A stretch of DNA of 64,000 nucleotides. Source: Tritrichomonas musculus. Its lineage: Eukaryota > Parabasalia > Tritrichomonadida > Tritrichomonadidae. The position numbers were made by a program, and so were the translations under genes. The notes under the pieces were generated by a model that did no database searches, was not told the DNA's origin, and worked only from the letters and a program-made list of their open reading frames with translations. Below are positions 19,766-30,284 of the stretch, one piece after another; position 1 is the first letter of the stretch, and the number at the start of each line of letters is the position of its first letter. The DNA is taken from positions 2,294,001-2,358,000 of the forward strand of contig JAPFFF010000003.1 of the NCBI GenBank assembly GCA_039105265.1, read 5' to 3'.

Positions 19766-21868
19766 TTACGCAACTTTGTATTTTAAAGATGGTGCAAGCT
19801 TTGCGGAGTCTGTTTCTTTAGCAATTCTTTGGAACTGACTAATTGCTGACTCAACTGATAAAATCGAGTCACCTTCAATCAAGAAGTATAATTTCTTTTC
19901 ACCCATTGGCGGTTTAGAGCCAGGTGGGCAAAAGACTCCTCTTTGAATTATTGTTGCTCCACTAATATCATTAACTTGATCTATTGTATCTTTCCTTTGT
20001 AAAATTAATCTGACATGATTGGAATAATCATTAATTACAAATTCTGAAATGAAATTTCCATCTTTTGTTTCTTTGATAGGATTCATATCGTTACTTACTG
20101 ATGCGATTTGATCGTCATCATCTTCGTCGTCGTCATCGTCATCAATGGCTGCACCAGATTCTTTCTGCTCCTTTTTAGCAGCTTCTTTTTCCTCTTTTAT
20201 CGCAACTTGTTTTCTTTCTTCATGGATCTTGCTTGATTCGTCTTTATCAAATCTAAATCCATGTCCCGTAAATCCAGTAAATTTACGCTTTTGGTTAATC
20301 GTTTTGGTCATATCTTCTAATTCTTTAGGAATTTTTGCTTTACTCTTCCTCATTGCCATTACAATTTCTAGAGCATTATTTTTTTCTTGCGGTTCGACAA
20401 AAGTATATGCCCAACCTTTGTTACCAGCTCTTCCTGTACGTCCTAAACGATGAACATAATCAGCGCCATGATCTGGGGCATCATAATTGATAACAAGGCT
20501 AATCGACATGATATCAATACCACGACTTCCAACTGAGGTTAAAACAAGTACTGAGTAAACTCCTGTTCGAAAATCATGCAAAATTGAAGCTCTATCGTTT
20601 TGGTCCATTCCAGCATGCAAAAGTGCAACTTTGTAGCCTTTTTTAACGAGCATTCCAAAAAGTTCTTCTGCCCTTTCTTGAGTATTGGTAAAAACTAATG
20701 ATTGACCTTTATCTTGATTTTCACCAAGAAGTTTAAGAAGGCGATTGAATTTGTTTTCAGCTTTGATCACTTCAACATTCTGTTCGATATTTGGACTTAC
20801 AGTATTTCTAACGCCAACAACAATTTCAACTGGATTAGTAAGCAATTTCCTAGCAGCTCTTTCAACGATATGTGGAAATGTGGCGGAAAACATAACAGTT
20901 TGGCGATCTGGTCGCATTGATTTAGCAATTTTCATAACTTGTGGTTCAAAACCAAGATCAAACATTCTATCAGCTTCGTCAATGCAGAAAAAGCCAATTC
21001 TACCAATATTGAAGTTTTTGTTGGTAGTCATTAAATCAATAAGACGCCCTGGAGTTCCGACGATAACATGAACACCATTTTTGAGAGATTTGAGTTGATG
21101 TTCAACATCATTGCCACCAACAAGGCACGAACTCCTCATGCCAAGAAGTTTCAAAAAGCGAGATGCTTCGATATGTGTCTGTATAGCAAGTTCTCGGGTA
21201 GGAGAAAGAAAGAGACAAAAAGCTTCGTTTTGCCGCAATGGCGTTATTTCTTCATTTGCAAGAATGTGTAAAATCGAAGGAAGAACAAAAGCGAGAGTCT
21301 TACCACTTCCTGTGATTGCACATCCAATTACATCGCGTCCAGAAAGAATGCATGGGATAGCTTGGCATTGAATTGAAGTGGGTCGTACAAATTGAAGGTG
21401 ATTGATTAAGCTCATGATTTGACTCGGAAGCCCGCATTGCGACCAAGTTTCAATTGGGCAGCATACATTAATTCCATGAACTGAAATATTACCAAGTTTA
21501 TCTCTGAGCTCATCAACTTCTTGAGGTTTGAGACGCGAAAGTTCTTCCGACTCGATGTAAATATTTTTTTTGAAGACCATATCGTTAAGATGACTATTGT
21601 TATTGTTTTCAACTTGATCATTTAATATATTATTATCACTTTTTGGTTTTGATGCTGGAAGAGTTGATGCAAAAAGATCATCATTTGATAAATCATTTAT
21701 ATTTTTGGCGTCATTTCCATCTTTGTTTACCAGTTCATCTTCGTTATCATCGTCAGAAGTTTGGTTAATAGCTTTAATTGATGGTTTTGATACTGGTTTA
21801 TCAGCGATTGATTGAAGGAAGCAATCGAGAGGATCGATTTCTTCATCATTTTTTTCAGGTGCATCCAT
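19766..21868 (-). CDS. DDX46: DEAD-box RNA helicase DDX46/Prp5
   Basis: A 700-residue spliceosomal ATPase that in other eukaryotes remodels the U2 snRNP during branch-site recognition. An acidic/Asn-rich N terminus is followed by the core: Q motif FVRPTSIQCQAIP, Walker A ITGSGKT (about residue 190), PTRELA, TPGR, DEAD as IDEADRMFDLGFEPQV (about 294), SAT, and HRLGRTGRAG. The C-terminal 90 residues (NDYSNHVRLIL, then ATIIQRGVFCPPGSKPPMGE) match the KH-like end special to DDX46/Prp5. A basic/acidic linker (EEKEAAKKEQKE, DDDDDEDDDD) lies before it. I use the ATG at 21868; an upstream in-frame TTG is ignored because the initiator TCATTT lies just 5' of this ATG. Confidence 0.95.
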   Translation of the reverse strand: MDAPEKNDEEIDPLDCFLQSIADKPVSKPSIKAINQTSDDDNEDELVNKDGNDAKNINDLSNDDLFASTLPASKPKSDNNILNDQVENNNNSHLNDMVFKKNIYIESEELSRLKPQEVDELRDKLGNISVHGINVCCPIETWSQCGLPSQIMSLINHLQFVRPTSIQCQAIPCILSGRDVIGCAITGSGKTLAFVLPSILHILANEEITPLRQNEAFCLFLSPTRELAIQTHIEASRFLKLLGMRSSCLVGGNDVEHQLKSLKNGVHVIVGTPGRLIDLMTTNKNFNIGRIGFFCIDEADRMFDLGFEPQVMKIAKSMRPDRQTVMFSATFPHIVERAARKLLTNPVEIVVGVRNTVSPNIEQNVEVIKAENKFNRLLKLLGENQDKGQSLVFTNTQERAEELFGMLVKKGYKVALLHAGMDQNDRASILHDFRTGVYSVLVLTSVGSRGIDIMSISLVINYDAPDHGADYVHRLGRTGRAGNKGWAYTFVEPQEKNNALEIVMAMRKSKAKIPKELEDMTKTINQKRKFTGFTGHGFRFDKDESSKIHEERKQVAIKEEKEAAKKEQKESGAAIDDDDDDEDDDDQIASVSNDMNPIKETKDGNFISEFVINDYSNHVRLILQRKDTIDQVNDISGATIIQRGVFCPPGSKPPMGEKKLYFLIEGDSILSVESAISQFQRIAKETDSAKLAPSLKYKVA

Positions 21869-21873
21869 AAAAA

Positions 21874-21879
21874 AAATGA
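21874..21879 (-). promoter_or_regulatory. Initiator-like TCATTT of the DDX46 gene
   Basis: On the minus strand TCATTT ends just before the ATG. Starting at its A (21877) the leader would be 9 nt, within the range seen for trichomonad mRNAs. It supports the downstream ATG as the start. Confidence 0.5.
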
Positions 21880-22219
21880 AATAGTGCAACCACTTAAAAT
21901 TTCAATAATTTCAATAAAGTATATATCAATAAATAAAAAGTATTAAGTTAGAATAATGTTCAATTATAGGAAATCGAATACTAAATATATTAAATTTATA
22001 GTTGTTTTTGGTATAAATCGATTTGAATCTAAAATAACAGTATTTACAAAAATAGAAAATTATGCATTAGAGCAAATAGGGATTTTGGAAGGATCCATAT
22101 CAAGTTTATAATATCAATAAATATTTTAACAATATGCATTTTCCAGAAAAAAGGAATTGATTGACAATTGAGGTATTTTATAAAAATAAAGGCAATTACT
22201 TAACAATTAAGTTATAAAT
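21880..22219. other. Intergenic spacer upstream of DDX46
   Basis: About 340 AT-rich bases between two minus-strand genes. No ORF, repeat or RNA recognised. Confidence 0.5.
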
Positions 22220-22927
22220 TTATTGTTTCTTAACACCCGAAAAAATATCAAGTTCCTCAAGTTCTGCGTCAATTCGGAGTTTTGCTGCTATTTCATCAGG
22301 AGATAAGAACTTTTTCTTCTCTAGTCTAGATAGCTCAACTTGCAAATTTGAACGAATATTAGCATTGAAGCTTTTGTACTGCAATATATATTGATCAATT
22401 TGTTTATCAGTGTAAAAATTACTACGGGATCCATTGTTATTTCCTTGATCATTTGGAGTTTTCCTTTTGAACAAATTAACACCCCACTTTTTTTGAGGTT
22501 CATTTGTCTGAGCTTTTATAATTTCACTTGACGCTTCATTATTGATTTGAAGTTTGCAGCGTTTTGAGCCAGGAAAGAAAGGTGTGATTTGCAAATCCTG
22601 CAAATTTAATGAGTCGACAAATTCTTTAAAGTCAGAGTTACGAACTTTCTGAAGTCTATCAGTTAATTTGTTCCTTTGTTCCATTAGTGTATTAATACGA
22701 TCAAGAATTTGGTCTTGTGATAAAGATTTATCAAAACGAGCACTTAAAATATCGTTATCGATTGATGAAATATCATCCATTAATTCGTCAGCTGTCATAT
22801 GAGTATCTTCTTCTTCATTATGCTGAGGCAAAACTTGCGAAGAATTATCAAACGAAACTGTGAGGTTCGATGGATTTGAATTATCAAAATTGAAAATATC
22901 ACCTCCTGAATAGCTATTAAAAGCCAT
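22220..22927 (-). CDS. Hypothetical protein with C-terminal helical region
   Basis: A 235-residue protein starting at the ATG at 22927 (MAFNSYSGGDIFNFDN); an in-frame TTG further up is not used. A predicted helix (DRINTLMEQRNKLTDRLQKV) lies in the first half, followed by a basic stretch and a C-terminal helical, charged region (LSRLEKKKFLSPDEIAAKL). A TCATTA initiator-like motif lies 28 nt upstream. It shares a 125-bp promoter region with the divergent Beclin gene. Function not recognised. Confidence 0.7.
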   Translation of the reverse strand: MAFNSYSGGDIFNFDNSNPSNLTVSFDNSSQVLPQHNEEEDTHMTADELMDDISSIDNDILSARFDKSLSQDQILDRINTLMEQRNKLTDRLQKVRNSDFKEFVDSLNLQDLQITPFFPGSKRCKLQINNEASSEIIKAQTNEPQKKWGVNLFKRKTPNDQGNNNGSRSNFYTDKQIDQYILQYKSFNANIRSNLQVELSRLEKKKFLSPDEIAAKLRIDAELEELDIFSGVKKQ

Positions 22928-23052
22928 ACGAAAAGATAATAATTTAAAATATAATGAAAAAGTTTTGTGATTTATTATCAAAAGTTAATTGAAAATATAT
23001 ATTTTGAAAAACGCAAAACTCTTTCTGAGTAATTGAATTATTTATTGCAAAT

Positions 23053-24159
23053 ATGGAAAAGTTTGAAATCATTACAACATGTGCTCATTGTGGAAAGCTT
23101 GTCCATTTGCAAAATAATATATTTTCAAGTATCATTTTTAAATGGAAAAATTCAACTCTCCCTCCAAATATGCCAATTTTATACAAAAAGCGATCGATTA
23201 ATTTTCGTTGCCAGCACTCGCAATCTTATCGATATGTAAAACGTCTCGAATGCGTGCAAAAATTATTAACATATAATGGAGAATTGCTTTTTCCTCTATG
23301 CCAAGATTGTTCTGCTATTCAAGGGCAGCAAATTAATTTTATGATTGATTTTTTAAATGATGCATCAAGTGATCTTTTTACAATCAATACAACAATTCCA
23401 ATTGATCGTATTCATATTCGAATGGATCAATTATCTGCTTATGTTAATTCCAAACCAAGCATGCGAAGAAGAAAGAGAAAATCAGCGCCTAATCCAACGA
23501 ATTCGCCAAAAGTTCCAATTATTCAAGATCTGAATGATAAAAAGAAAAAAATGTTGCCAGAAAAAGAAAGCAATTTTCGAAATCCAATTATGGCTGCTTT
23601 TGAACGTTTACAATCAACAGCTTGTCCCTTATTATCATTTTATACATTCCATATTTCATCAAATCAACATTATGGCACTATTAATAAAGCCCGTATTGGG
23701 TTTTTTAAATACAATCCTAATACACTAACAGAAAACAATATAGCAACTTTCTTTATTTGTCAATTAATCCACTATTTTAAATGTATTTTCCAAATTCCAC
23801 AGATTTGCGTAAATTTTAACCCTATGTCAATATTAATTATTACAAATAAAAATACAAAAATTAATTTTTCTCTTCATACATTGGAATTCCCTGTCAAAAG
23901 ATCCCGAGTTAGTGATTTTAACGAGTCAATTAATAATTTGTTCCTTGCATACGATTTAATCAATAAAGCATCATCGAGAATGAGAAATTTTGGTGAACCA
24001 CCATTTAACGTTGACCTTAAGGAGAAAAAAATAGAAAGATTTAGCTTTTCATTAAATTGGAAGCAGGTCGAAGAATGGTCAGCAGCAATGAAACTCTTAT
24101 TAATCAATTTGAAAATGATCCAATATAGAACATTTCGAGGATGCATTAATCAATTTTAA
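23053..24159 (+). CDS. Beclin 1/Atg6 (Vps30) homologue, reduced
   Basis: The C-terminal half (residues about 183-365) matches the membrane-binding BARA/ECD domain. LLSFYTFHISSNQHYGTINK parallels the Beclin FxIWHxGxFGTIN motif, and FSLNWKQVEEWSAAMKLLL then NLKM parallels [26 protein letters not shown]. The N terminus has paired cysteines (CAHC at 10-13, CQDC near 85) like the N-terminal cysteine pairs of Beclin. Beclin is the regulatory subunit of the Vps34 PI3-kinase complex for autophagy and endosomal sorting. At 368 residues it is about 80 shorter than human Beclin: only a basic linker, with no obvious long coiled coil, separates the two ends. Divergent promoter with the upstream gene. Confidence 0.82.
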   Translation: MEKFEIITTCAHCGKLVHLQNNIFSSIIFKWKNSTLPPNMPILYKKRSINFRCQHSQSYRYVKRLECVQKLLTYNGELLFPLCQDCSAIQGQQINFMIDFLNDASSDLFTINTTIPIDRIHIRMDQLSAYVNSKPSMRRRKRKSAPNPTNSPKVPIIQDLNDKKKKMLPEKESNFRNPIMAAFERLQSTACPLLSFYTFHISSNQHYGTINKARIGFFKYNPNTLTENNIATFFICQLIHYFKCIFQIPQICVNFNPMSILIITNKNTKINFSLHTLEFPVKRSRVSDFNESINNLFLAYDLINKASSRMRNFGEPPFNVDLKEKKIERFSFSLNWKQVEEWSAAMKLLLINLKMIQYRTFRGCINQF

Positions 24160-24406
24160 AGTATATATATTATTATAGATAGATAAATATATAATTCATG
24201 TTATATTTATGGTAAAGTATATATTGTTTGTAAAATATGCATTTATTATTTTATGATTTTTATCTGATTCAAAAAGTTTAACTTTTTGATATAAATAAAA
24301 TGAGTTTTTTGGTAAACGTAAAGATTCCTATCGGCAAGATTTTCAATTAACGTAAAGTCTAAAATTAATCCAAATTTTCAGTTAAGAAATTTAGTGCTTA
24401 CCTTTG

Positions 24407-27400
24407 ATGACCAATAATCAATTGACGCTAAGCGACTTCATCGTTCAAAAAGTTATTGGTGAAGGTTCATATGGCAGAGCTGTCCTCTGTAAACAATTAT
24501 CAGATGACAAATTAGTTGTAATCAAAGAAATTTCTCTCAAAAAACTAACCGAACAAGAACAGCGTGATGCATGGAAAGAAACAAAAGTTTTATCGCTTTT
24601 ACATCATCCTAATATAATTGCATATTATGGATGCTTCCTTCAAAATAATGTGCTTCATATTGTCATGGAATACGCAGATAACGGTGATCTTTCTGAAGAA
24701 ATACGTAAATCACTAAATAATAATCAGCATTTTGATGAAGATAAAATTCTGAACTGGTTCGTCCAAATCTGTTTAGCTTTGAAGCATCTTCATGATAGAA
24801 AAATTCTTCATAGGGATCTTAAAAATCAAAATATTTTTCTTTTAAAAGATAATACAGCAAAATTAGGAGATTTTGGAATTGCAAAAATGCTTAGCAGTAC
24901 ATCGCAAATGTCTAACACTGCAATCGGTACACCATACTATTTATCTCCTGAAATTTGCCAAGGAAAAGCATACAATATGAAAAGCGATGTTTGGAGCCTT
25001 GGCTGTATTTTATATGAATTATGCACCTTGCATCATCCATTTGATTCAAATTGCTTAAATGGACTAATTATTCAAATTCAACGAGCTAAGCCACCTCCAA
25101 TTCCTTATTACTATAGTTCTAATCTGCGAAACTTAGTTGATAAACTTCTTCAAAAATCTCCAGCTAAACGTCCTTCAGTTAATCAGATTCTTGAACTTGA
25201 TTTTATACGTTGTAGGGTTCCCAATTTCTTAAGTCATGTCATTGAAAAAAAAGAATTTTGTCATACAATCTTGCATGATTTCAAACCAGGAGAATCACCT
25301 GAAAAAGCAAAGGTTACGCCAGAAGATGTCGAAAACAATAATGCAAATTTGGCACTTGATCAAAATAATAACAGAGGAAGCAGAAATAGGCTTAATTCGC
25401 GAGGTCGAAATAGTCGCCAAGGTTCATATCGCAGTATACCTAAATACTCGTCCAATAGAAATATATATCCAGATAATCGAAGGAAAATAAATAAAAATGA
25501 AGATAATGAGGCTCGATCACCAAGAATTCAATACAGAATAAATTCTTCTCCACAAATCTCTAAGAATCAATCACCAAAGGCCCAGCTGCAAATTCAAAGC
25601 AAAAAAGCCGAACTAAATAATAACAATCAATTTGAAATTATATCTGATTATGTGCAAAAAAACGAAGATGATTTTTCGGAGAAACTCGAAAGTAATAATT
25701 ATGAAACAGACGAATCAAGTGAATTAAGCGAAGTTTATAATAATAACGATAATGATGAAGTTAATCCTGCAAAAGATGCAAATTATAATATTACCAATAA
25801 TAGCAAAAATGATCGATATCATTCTAATCAAAATGTTAATTTTGAAAATAAAGTTAATCAAAGCAACAAAAATGTCCAGAGAAAAAGTGTTCAAAGGCGT
25901 ACAAAAGCGAAAAATATAAAAAATGATAATAATTATTTATATAATAACAATAAGGAACCAACTTATATTTCAGCAGCTGAGCACCTTCAAGCAAAGAAAA
26001 ATGCAGCTGTTCTAATTGATCGAGCTATGGTTCGTGAGCTTCGAGAGAAAAAAGCAATTGAAGAAAAAATGATTCAGCAAAAAAATGAAGAAAAGAGACG
26101 AGAAGTTCAAGAAAAAGCCAAAGCTCGTGAAATTCAAAGAAAGGAACAGATGAGAAGGCTAAAACAAGAAGAGAAAGAAAGGCAAGAAAAGTATAAAAAA
26201 TTGAAGCCAACTTTTCGAATTGATCGAAATATTCATTATCATACAAATCCTGATTCTGAGTCAAACGACTCATATATGAATTCAAACTCCGACATTGATT
26301 ATGATGGAAAAAGAGCTGAAAGAATTAAGAAAAGAAAAGAAGATGAAGCTAAAAAAGAAAATCTTAAAAGAAACGCATCAGCAATTGCTGAAAAAATTAG
26401 GCAATCAAATAACGATGAAAACGATCAAAATTCAAAGAAAAAGAGAGAAAATGATATTCAAGCTCTTCGTGAATTTCTTCATCAGCGTCGATCAGAAATT
26501 CGTAAGAGTAAACAAGAAGATGTAATAATGATTGGTAATGAAAAGTTTTATGTTGGAGGTGATAATGATAATATTAGCAATACGAGTAGCAGTCCAAGTA
26601 ATGATGAAGATCTAATAAGAAAGCAGAATTCAGCTAAAACTAGTAAAAAAGATATTGAAAATGAGGTATATGGATTAATTTTCGATAATTATGCTAATAA
26701 CGATCAATTAATGAATGAAGATGAAAATGATAGCATTGAATCTCCTATTGAGCCAAGCCAGAATATTTATGAAGGTAATAAAGATGAAATTTATAACTAC
26801 GATAACGATGATTTATTATTAACAAGTGATAATAACAGTTATACTTCACCAGAAAAAGAAAAAAGCCCTCAAGCCAAAATTGAAAATGATCTTAAAGAGG
26901 ATGATAATCAAAACAATGATTTTAATTCTGGAAATAAAGAAGAATCTTCATATTTGATCACTTCCTCAGAATCAATTGATCAAATAAGCCCTAGCAATAA
27001 CAATACTACAAACAGTATTAACTTATGTTCGAGAAGAATTTCTTTTGAATCAAACTCACCTTCAAGTATCAAAGATGCAAATGAAATGTCATGCGAAAAC
27101 CCGCAGTTTACTTCACCACAAATAAATGAATATTCATCTCTTGATAATGAGAATCACAATTCCAACTTTAATATTCAAGCCAACGATACCTCAATTAATG
27201 AAACAAACGACGAAATAATTCAAAAAAGTCCAATCAAAGATGCAGATAGCGGATATGAATATTCTCCAATAAAGTTCCATAGTAACCCACAATCTACACC
27301 AAGAAGTTCATTGAAATCATCAAGTGATAATGATTATTCGCCTATGAATCCCAATAATAAAGAAAAAGCACGAACTAAGTCAGTCAAATTTGCAGACAGT

Positions 27401-28789
27401 GGATACGAATATTCACCACCTCTTAGTAAAAGCGACGGTAAAAATCAGCCTAGTTCATTTAAAGTTTCAGGAAGCGATTCTGATTATTCGCCATTCAAAA
27501 ATAATAAAAGTATAGACACAGTTCAAAAAAATTTATCAAGATCTCCAAATGATCAAAATAGTAATTCACCTATGAATGATAATAATAAAGATAGAATCAA
27601 AAGTAATTCAAATAAATCGACTGATAGTGGTTACAATTATTCATCCCCAGTTAATTTGAATGCTAGTAATAATATTAATATGCAAATTAATCCAAATAGC
27701 GTTACTGATTATTCCCCAATCAACAAAAAAATCAGCAGCAATACTCAGAATCGCAATATCATTAACAAAACAACAGATAGTGAATATGATTACTCTCCAA
27801 TAAACAAGAGCATCAATAGTAATCCGAAATTCCAAATTAGCCTAAATAAATCTTCAGGAAATGGATATGACTATTCGCCAACCAATAAAGATAATGAAAA
27901 TATTCAATTTAATTCAACTAAAACATCAGATAATGGATATGATTATTCAGCACCCATCAATAAAGAAAACCAAAGAATCCCAACCAATTCAAGTAGAAGT
28001 TCAGAAAAAGAGTATGATTCGCCTACCAATATTTCCAAAAGTGCAGAAATAAAATCACCTAATAATCGAAATGAATTTGAATATTCGCCAAATAATAATA
28101 TTAACTCAAGTAAGATGGTACAAAATGAATATAATTCACCTCTTATGAATAACAATGTAAATTCCAATAATTTAAATAAAGCGGTAGATGATTTTCCAAA
28201 TAACAGACCATTTAATGATGAAGCTGCAAATCACAAAAACACTATCATTCAACAAATTGACAAACTTCTCATGGATTCTTTATCAATTAGTGGATTGAAT
28301 GAAGATGAAGAAAACAAAAATTTACCAGCTGTAAATAAAAATGATATTGAAGAAAACGACCAAAAAACTGAAATATGCCTTTCTATTCATTCAGAATTTA
28401 GCAATGACGATGATAAAATACAAGCTAATAATGAAATCGTTTGCAGTCCTGAAGGTAACTTGAATTTGCTTGATCTTATTAATCATTCAAGTCCTCTTAA
28501 GAAATCTTTATTTTCAAATAATTATAATTTTACTTTTAGAGGAAATGAACTTCAACTTAACAATATAAAAAGTAACGATTCATTAGCATATAAAATTGAA
28601 ACAGTGAGAAAGTTTATTGAAGATTCTCTTGGAATTGATAAATCAATTAAAGCTTATCGTTTGGCTGAAGAAAATAACTTTTCCAATTATAAAGATATTC
28701 TAACAACACCAGATCAACAATCTTTTTATCCTCTCCTTTTGCAACTTGTATCAAGTGAAGAAATTCTTCTTGCAAAATGGCTTAAGTAA
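24407..28789 (+). CDS. NEK (NIMA-related) protein kinase, very long
   Basis: A 1460-residue protein from the ATG at 24407 (an in-frame TTG precedes it). The kinase domain (about 12-268) has GEGSYGRAVL, VVIKEI, HRDLKNQNIFL, DFGIAK and GTPYYLSPE, the NEK signature. A coiled coil rich in Lys, Glu and Arg follows at about 538-600, as in NEK1. Between about 946 and 1230 there are around ten repeats of the form D(S/N)GYEYSP or DYSP, flanked by Asn/Ser-rich spacers; these Ser-Pro sites are potential phosphorylation sites. A C-terminal conserved-looking helical region (VRKFIEDSLG, then FYPLLLQLV) ends the protein. NEKs act in mitosis, centrosome/basal-body and flagellar functions; trichomonads have many. 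Confidence 0.93.
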   Translation: MTNNQLTLSDFIVQKVIGEGSYGRAVLCKQLSDDKLVVIKEISLKKLTEQEQRDAWKETKVLSLLHHPNIIAYYGCFLQNNVLHIVMEYADNGDLSEEIRKSLNNNQHFDEDKILNWFVQICLALKHLHDRKILHRDLKNQNIFLLKDNTAKLGDFGIAKMLSSTSQMSNTAIGTPYYLSPEICQGKAYNMKSDVWSLGCILYELCTLHHPFDSNCLNGLIIQIQRAKPPPIPYYYSSNLRNLVDKLLQKSPAKRPSVNQILELDFIRCRVPNFLSHVIEKKEFCHTILHDFKPGESPEKAKVTPEDVENNNANLALDQNNNRGSRNRLNSRGRNSRQGSYRSIPKYSSNRNIYPDNRRKINKNEDNEARSPRIQYRINSSPQISKNQSPKAQLQIQSKKAELNNNNQFEIISDYVQKNEDDFSEKLESNNYETDESSELSEVYNNNDNDEVNPAKDANYNITNNSKNDRYHSNQNVNFENKVNQSNKNVQRKSVQRRTKAKNIKNDNNYLYNNNKEPTYISAAEHLQAKKNAAVLIDRAMVRELREKKAIEEKMIQQKNEEKRREVQEKAKAREIQRKEQMRRLKQEEKERQEKYKKLKPTFRIDRNIHYHTNPDSESNDSYMNSNSDIDYDGKRAERIKKRKEDEAKKENLKRNASAIAEKIRQSNNDENDQNSKKKRENDIQALREFLHQRRSEIRKSKQEDVIMIGNEKFYVGGDNDNISNTSSSPSNDEDLIRKQNSAKTSKKDIENEVYGLIFDNYANNDQLMNEDENDSIESPIEPSQNIYEGNKDEIYNYDNDDLLLTSDNNSYTSPEKEKSPQAKIENDLKEDDNQNNDFNSGNKEESSYLITSSESIDQISPSNNNTTNSINLCSRRISFESNSPSSIKDANEMSCENPQFTSPQINEYSSLDNENHNSNFNIQANDTSINETNDEIIQKSPIKDADSGYEYSPIKFHSNPQSTPRSSLKSSSDNDYSPMNPNNKEKARTKSVKFADSGYEYSPPLSKSDGKNQPSSFKVSGSDSDYSPFKNNKSIDTVQKNLSRSPNDQNSNSPMNDNNKDRIKSNSNKSTDSGYNYSSPVNLNASNNINMQINPNSVTDYSPINKKISSNTQNRNIINKTTDSEYDYSPINKSINSNPKFQISLNKSSGNGYDYSPTNKDNENIQFNSTKTSDNGYDYSAPINKENQRIPTNSSRSSEKEYDSPTNISKSAEIKSPNNRNEFEYSPNNNINSSKMVQNEYNSPLMNNNVNSNNLNKAVDDFPNNRPFNDEAANHKNTIIQQIDKLLMDSLSISGLNEDEENKNLPAVNKNDIEENDQKTEICLSIHSEFSNDDDKIQANNEIVCSPEGNLNLLDLINHSSPLKKSLFSNNYNFTFRGNELQLNNIKSNDSLAYKIETVRKFIEDSLGIDKSIKAYRLAEENNFSNYKDILTTPDQQSFYPLLLQLVSSEEILLAKWLK

Positions 28790-29134
28790 TTTTAGCAAAA
28801 ATTAATATGATGATATATTTTTATTGTTTGTTTTAAATATATTAAAATTAGGAAGCAAAAATTTATTATCTTTATTCTCTTTTTCTTTATTCTTTTTTTT
28901 TAAAAAAAAAAAATCGTTCTATTTGAGATGTGTATTGAATAATTTGATGTACGTATCGTTAAAATGTGATTAATCATTTATAAAATACAAATTGAGAATG
29001 TCAAAATAAAATCATTTTTATAAAAGAAAACAAAAAAATTGAGGTGAAAGGGATGATCATCTCTAAAATGGAATTAGAAGAATTTCATTGACCATTTATC
29101 AACACAATAGAAGATTTTCATATTGAATGAATTT
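28790..29134. other. Intergenic spacer, A/T homopolymers
   Basis: About 345 bases between NEK and RRP36, with long T and A runs (28880-28915). No ORF or RNA recognised. Confidence 0.5.
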
Positions 29135-29713
29135 ATGGTCAATCAAAAAATGGATGAAAAAGAGATCCAAAATCCAAATAAAAAATCAGATCAGAAAAAG
29201 GTGAAAAAGAAATCAAGATCTTCTCCACTAGAAATGTCAACAAGTAAGCCTGGAGGTGCATATGATTTTATATCTAGTGTTCGTCAACCAAAAATGTTTG
29301 ATCCTCGTTTTCAGAGTGAATGTGGAGAAATAGATCAAATATCATTTGTTAGAAATTATGCATTTCTTCAGGATAATAGAAAATCTGAAATTCAGCAAAT
29401 TAATCAGAAATTAAAGAGGTCCAGAAATCCTGAAGAAGCGCAAGCTTTAAAAAGAAAAAAGCAATCTCTTGAAGATCAATTCAAAACTTTTGATGCTAAG
29501 CAAAAAGATGCTGAAGATCGTTTTCAATGGCATATTGAAGAAAAGCAAAGAATTTTAGAAGGGAAAAAGCCTTTCTGGTTAGATAAATCATCAATGAGAG
29601 AAAGAGAGGAACAAAGAAAGTTTAAGCAGCTAAAAGAATCAGGAAAATTAAATAAGTATTTTATTAAGAAAAGAAAGAAGATGGCGCAAAAAGATAAATT
29701 GAACTTAATGTGA
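29135..29713 (+). CDS. RRP36: Rrp36 ribosome biogenesis protein
   Basis: A 192-residue basic protein from the ATG at 29135. The family core is clear: MFDPRFQSECGEID, then FVRNYAFLQDNRKSEIQQI, LKRSRNPEEAQALKRKKQSL, and the C-terminal KQRILEGKKPFWLDKSS and LNKYFIKKRKKMAQKD. Rrp36 belongs to the small-subunit processome and is needed for early 18S rRNA processing in the nucleolus. The N-terminal Lys-rich tail suits nucleolar targeting (inference). Upstream in-frame TTG not used. Confidence 0.92.
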   Translation: MVNQKMDEKEIQNPNKKSDQKKVKKKSRSSPLEMSTSKPGGAYDFISSVRQPKMFDPRFQSECGEIDQISFVRNYAFLQDNRKSEIQQINQKLKRSRNPEEAQALKRKKQSLEDQFKTFDAKQKDAEDRFQWHIEEKQRILEGKKPFWLDKSSMREREEQRKFKQLKESGKLNKYFIKKRKKMAQKDKLNLM

Positions 29714-29957
29714 AAAGCATTAGATTGGCATTAATATATTAAATTGTTTATTTATTCATTGAATAATAATTTTTATATGATAATTATTTATGAAATCTTT
29801 TTAATTATTTTGATTGTAAAGCATGAATAATCGACTTTCTAATTGATTGATTCGGTGATGCAAGTTTTAAGTAATTCATAAATCTAATTTGTGGAGTATT
29901 TGTTCATTGACAAAATTGATACACAAAAAAACGTTTAAAAATATATAGAGAAATAAA

Positions 29958-30284
29958 ATGAATTTTTCAATTGAAAAAGACGAGCGTATATCTCAGATAC
30001 GAGCCATACCGCTTCTTTCTGGAGTTAGAACGGAAAAAGTTGTAATTAAAATGAACGAAATGCCAACAATACCAGATCGTGCAATGACATATGAAAAAAT
30101 GGGTGAATATATGGATTCATATCAGATGGAAATTAAAGACAAATCGCTGAAGCCTCTTCCTAATTCGAAAATAGAAAAGCAGTGGCAGCGAATGAAAAAT
30201 GAAGCTGATAATGATATTGAGCAGATTGATGATGAATATCAAATGTTGCTTAAGGAAGTTGAGGAAATGTCAAACAAGCATTAA
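29958..30284 (+). CDS. Small hypothetical acidic/helical protein
   Basis: A 108-residue ORF with an ATG start. The last third is helical and acidic (EKQWQRMKNEADNDIEQIDD, then EVEEM). It lies directly before the NELF-C/D gene, 84 bases upstream of that gene's likely start; its stop overlaps a UAAA signal. Function not recognised. Its mid-region (IPDRAMTYEKMGEYMDSYQM) looks conserved enough to be real. Confidence 0.6.
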   Translation: MNFSIEKDERISQIRAIPLLSGVRTEKVVIKMNEMPTIPDRAMTYEKMGEYMDSYQMEIKDKSLKPLPNSKIEKQWQRMKNEADNDIEQIDDEYQMLLKEVEEMSNKH

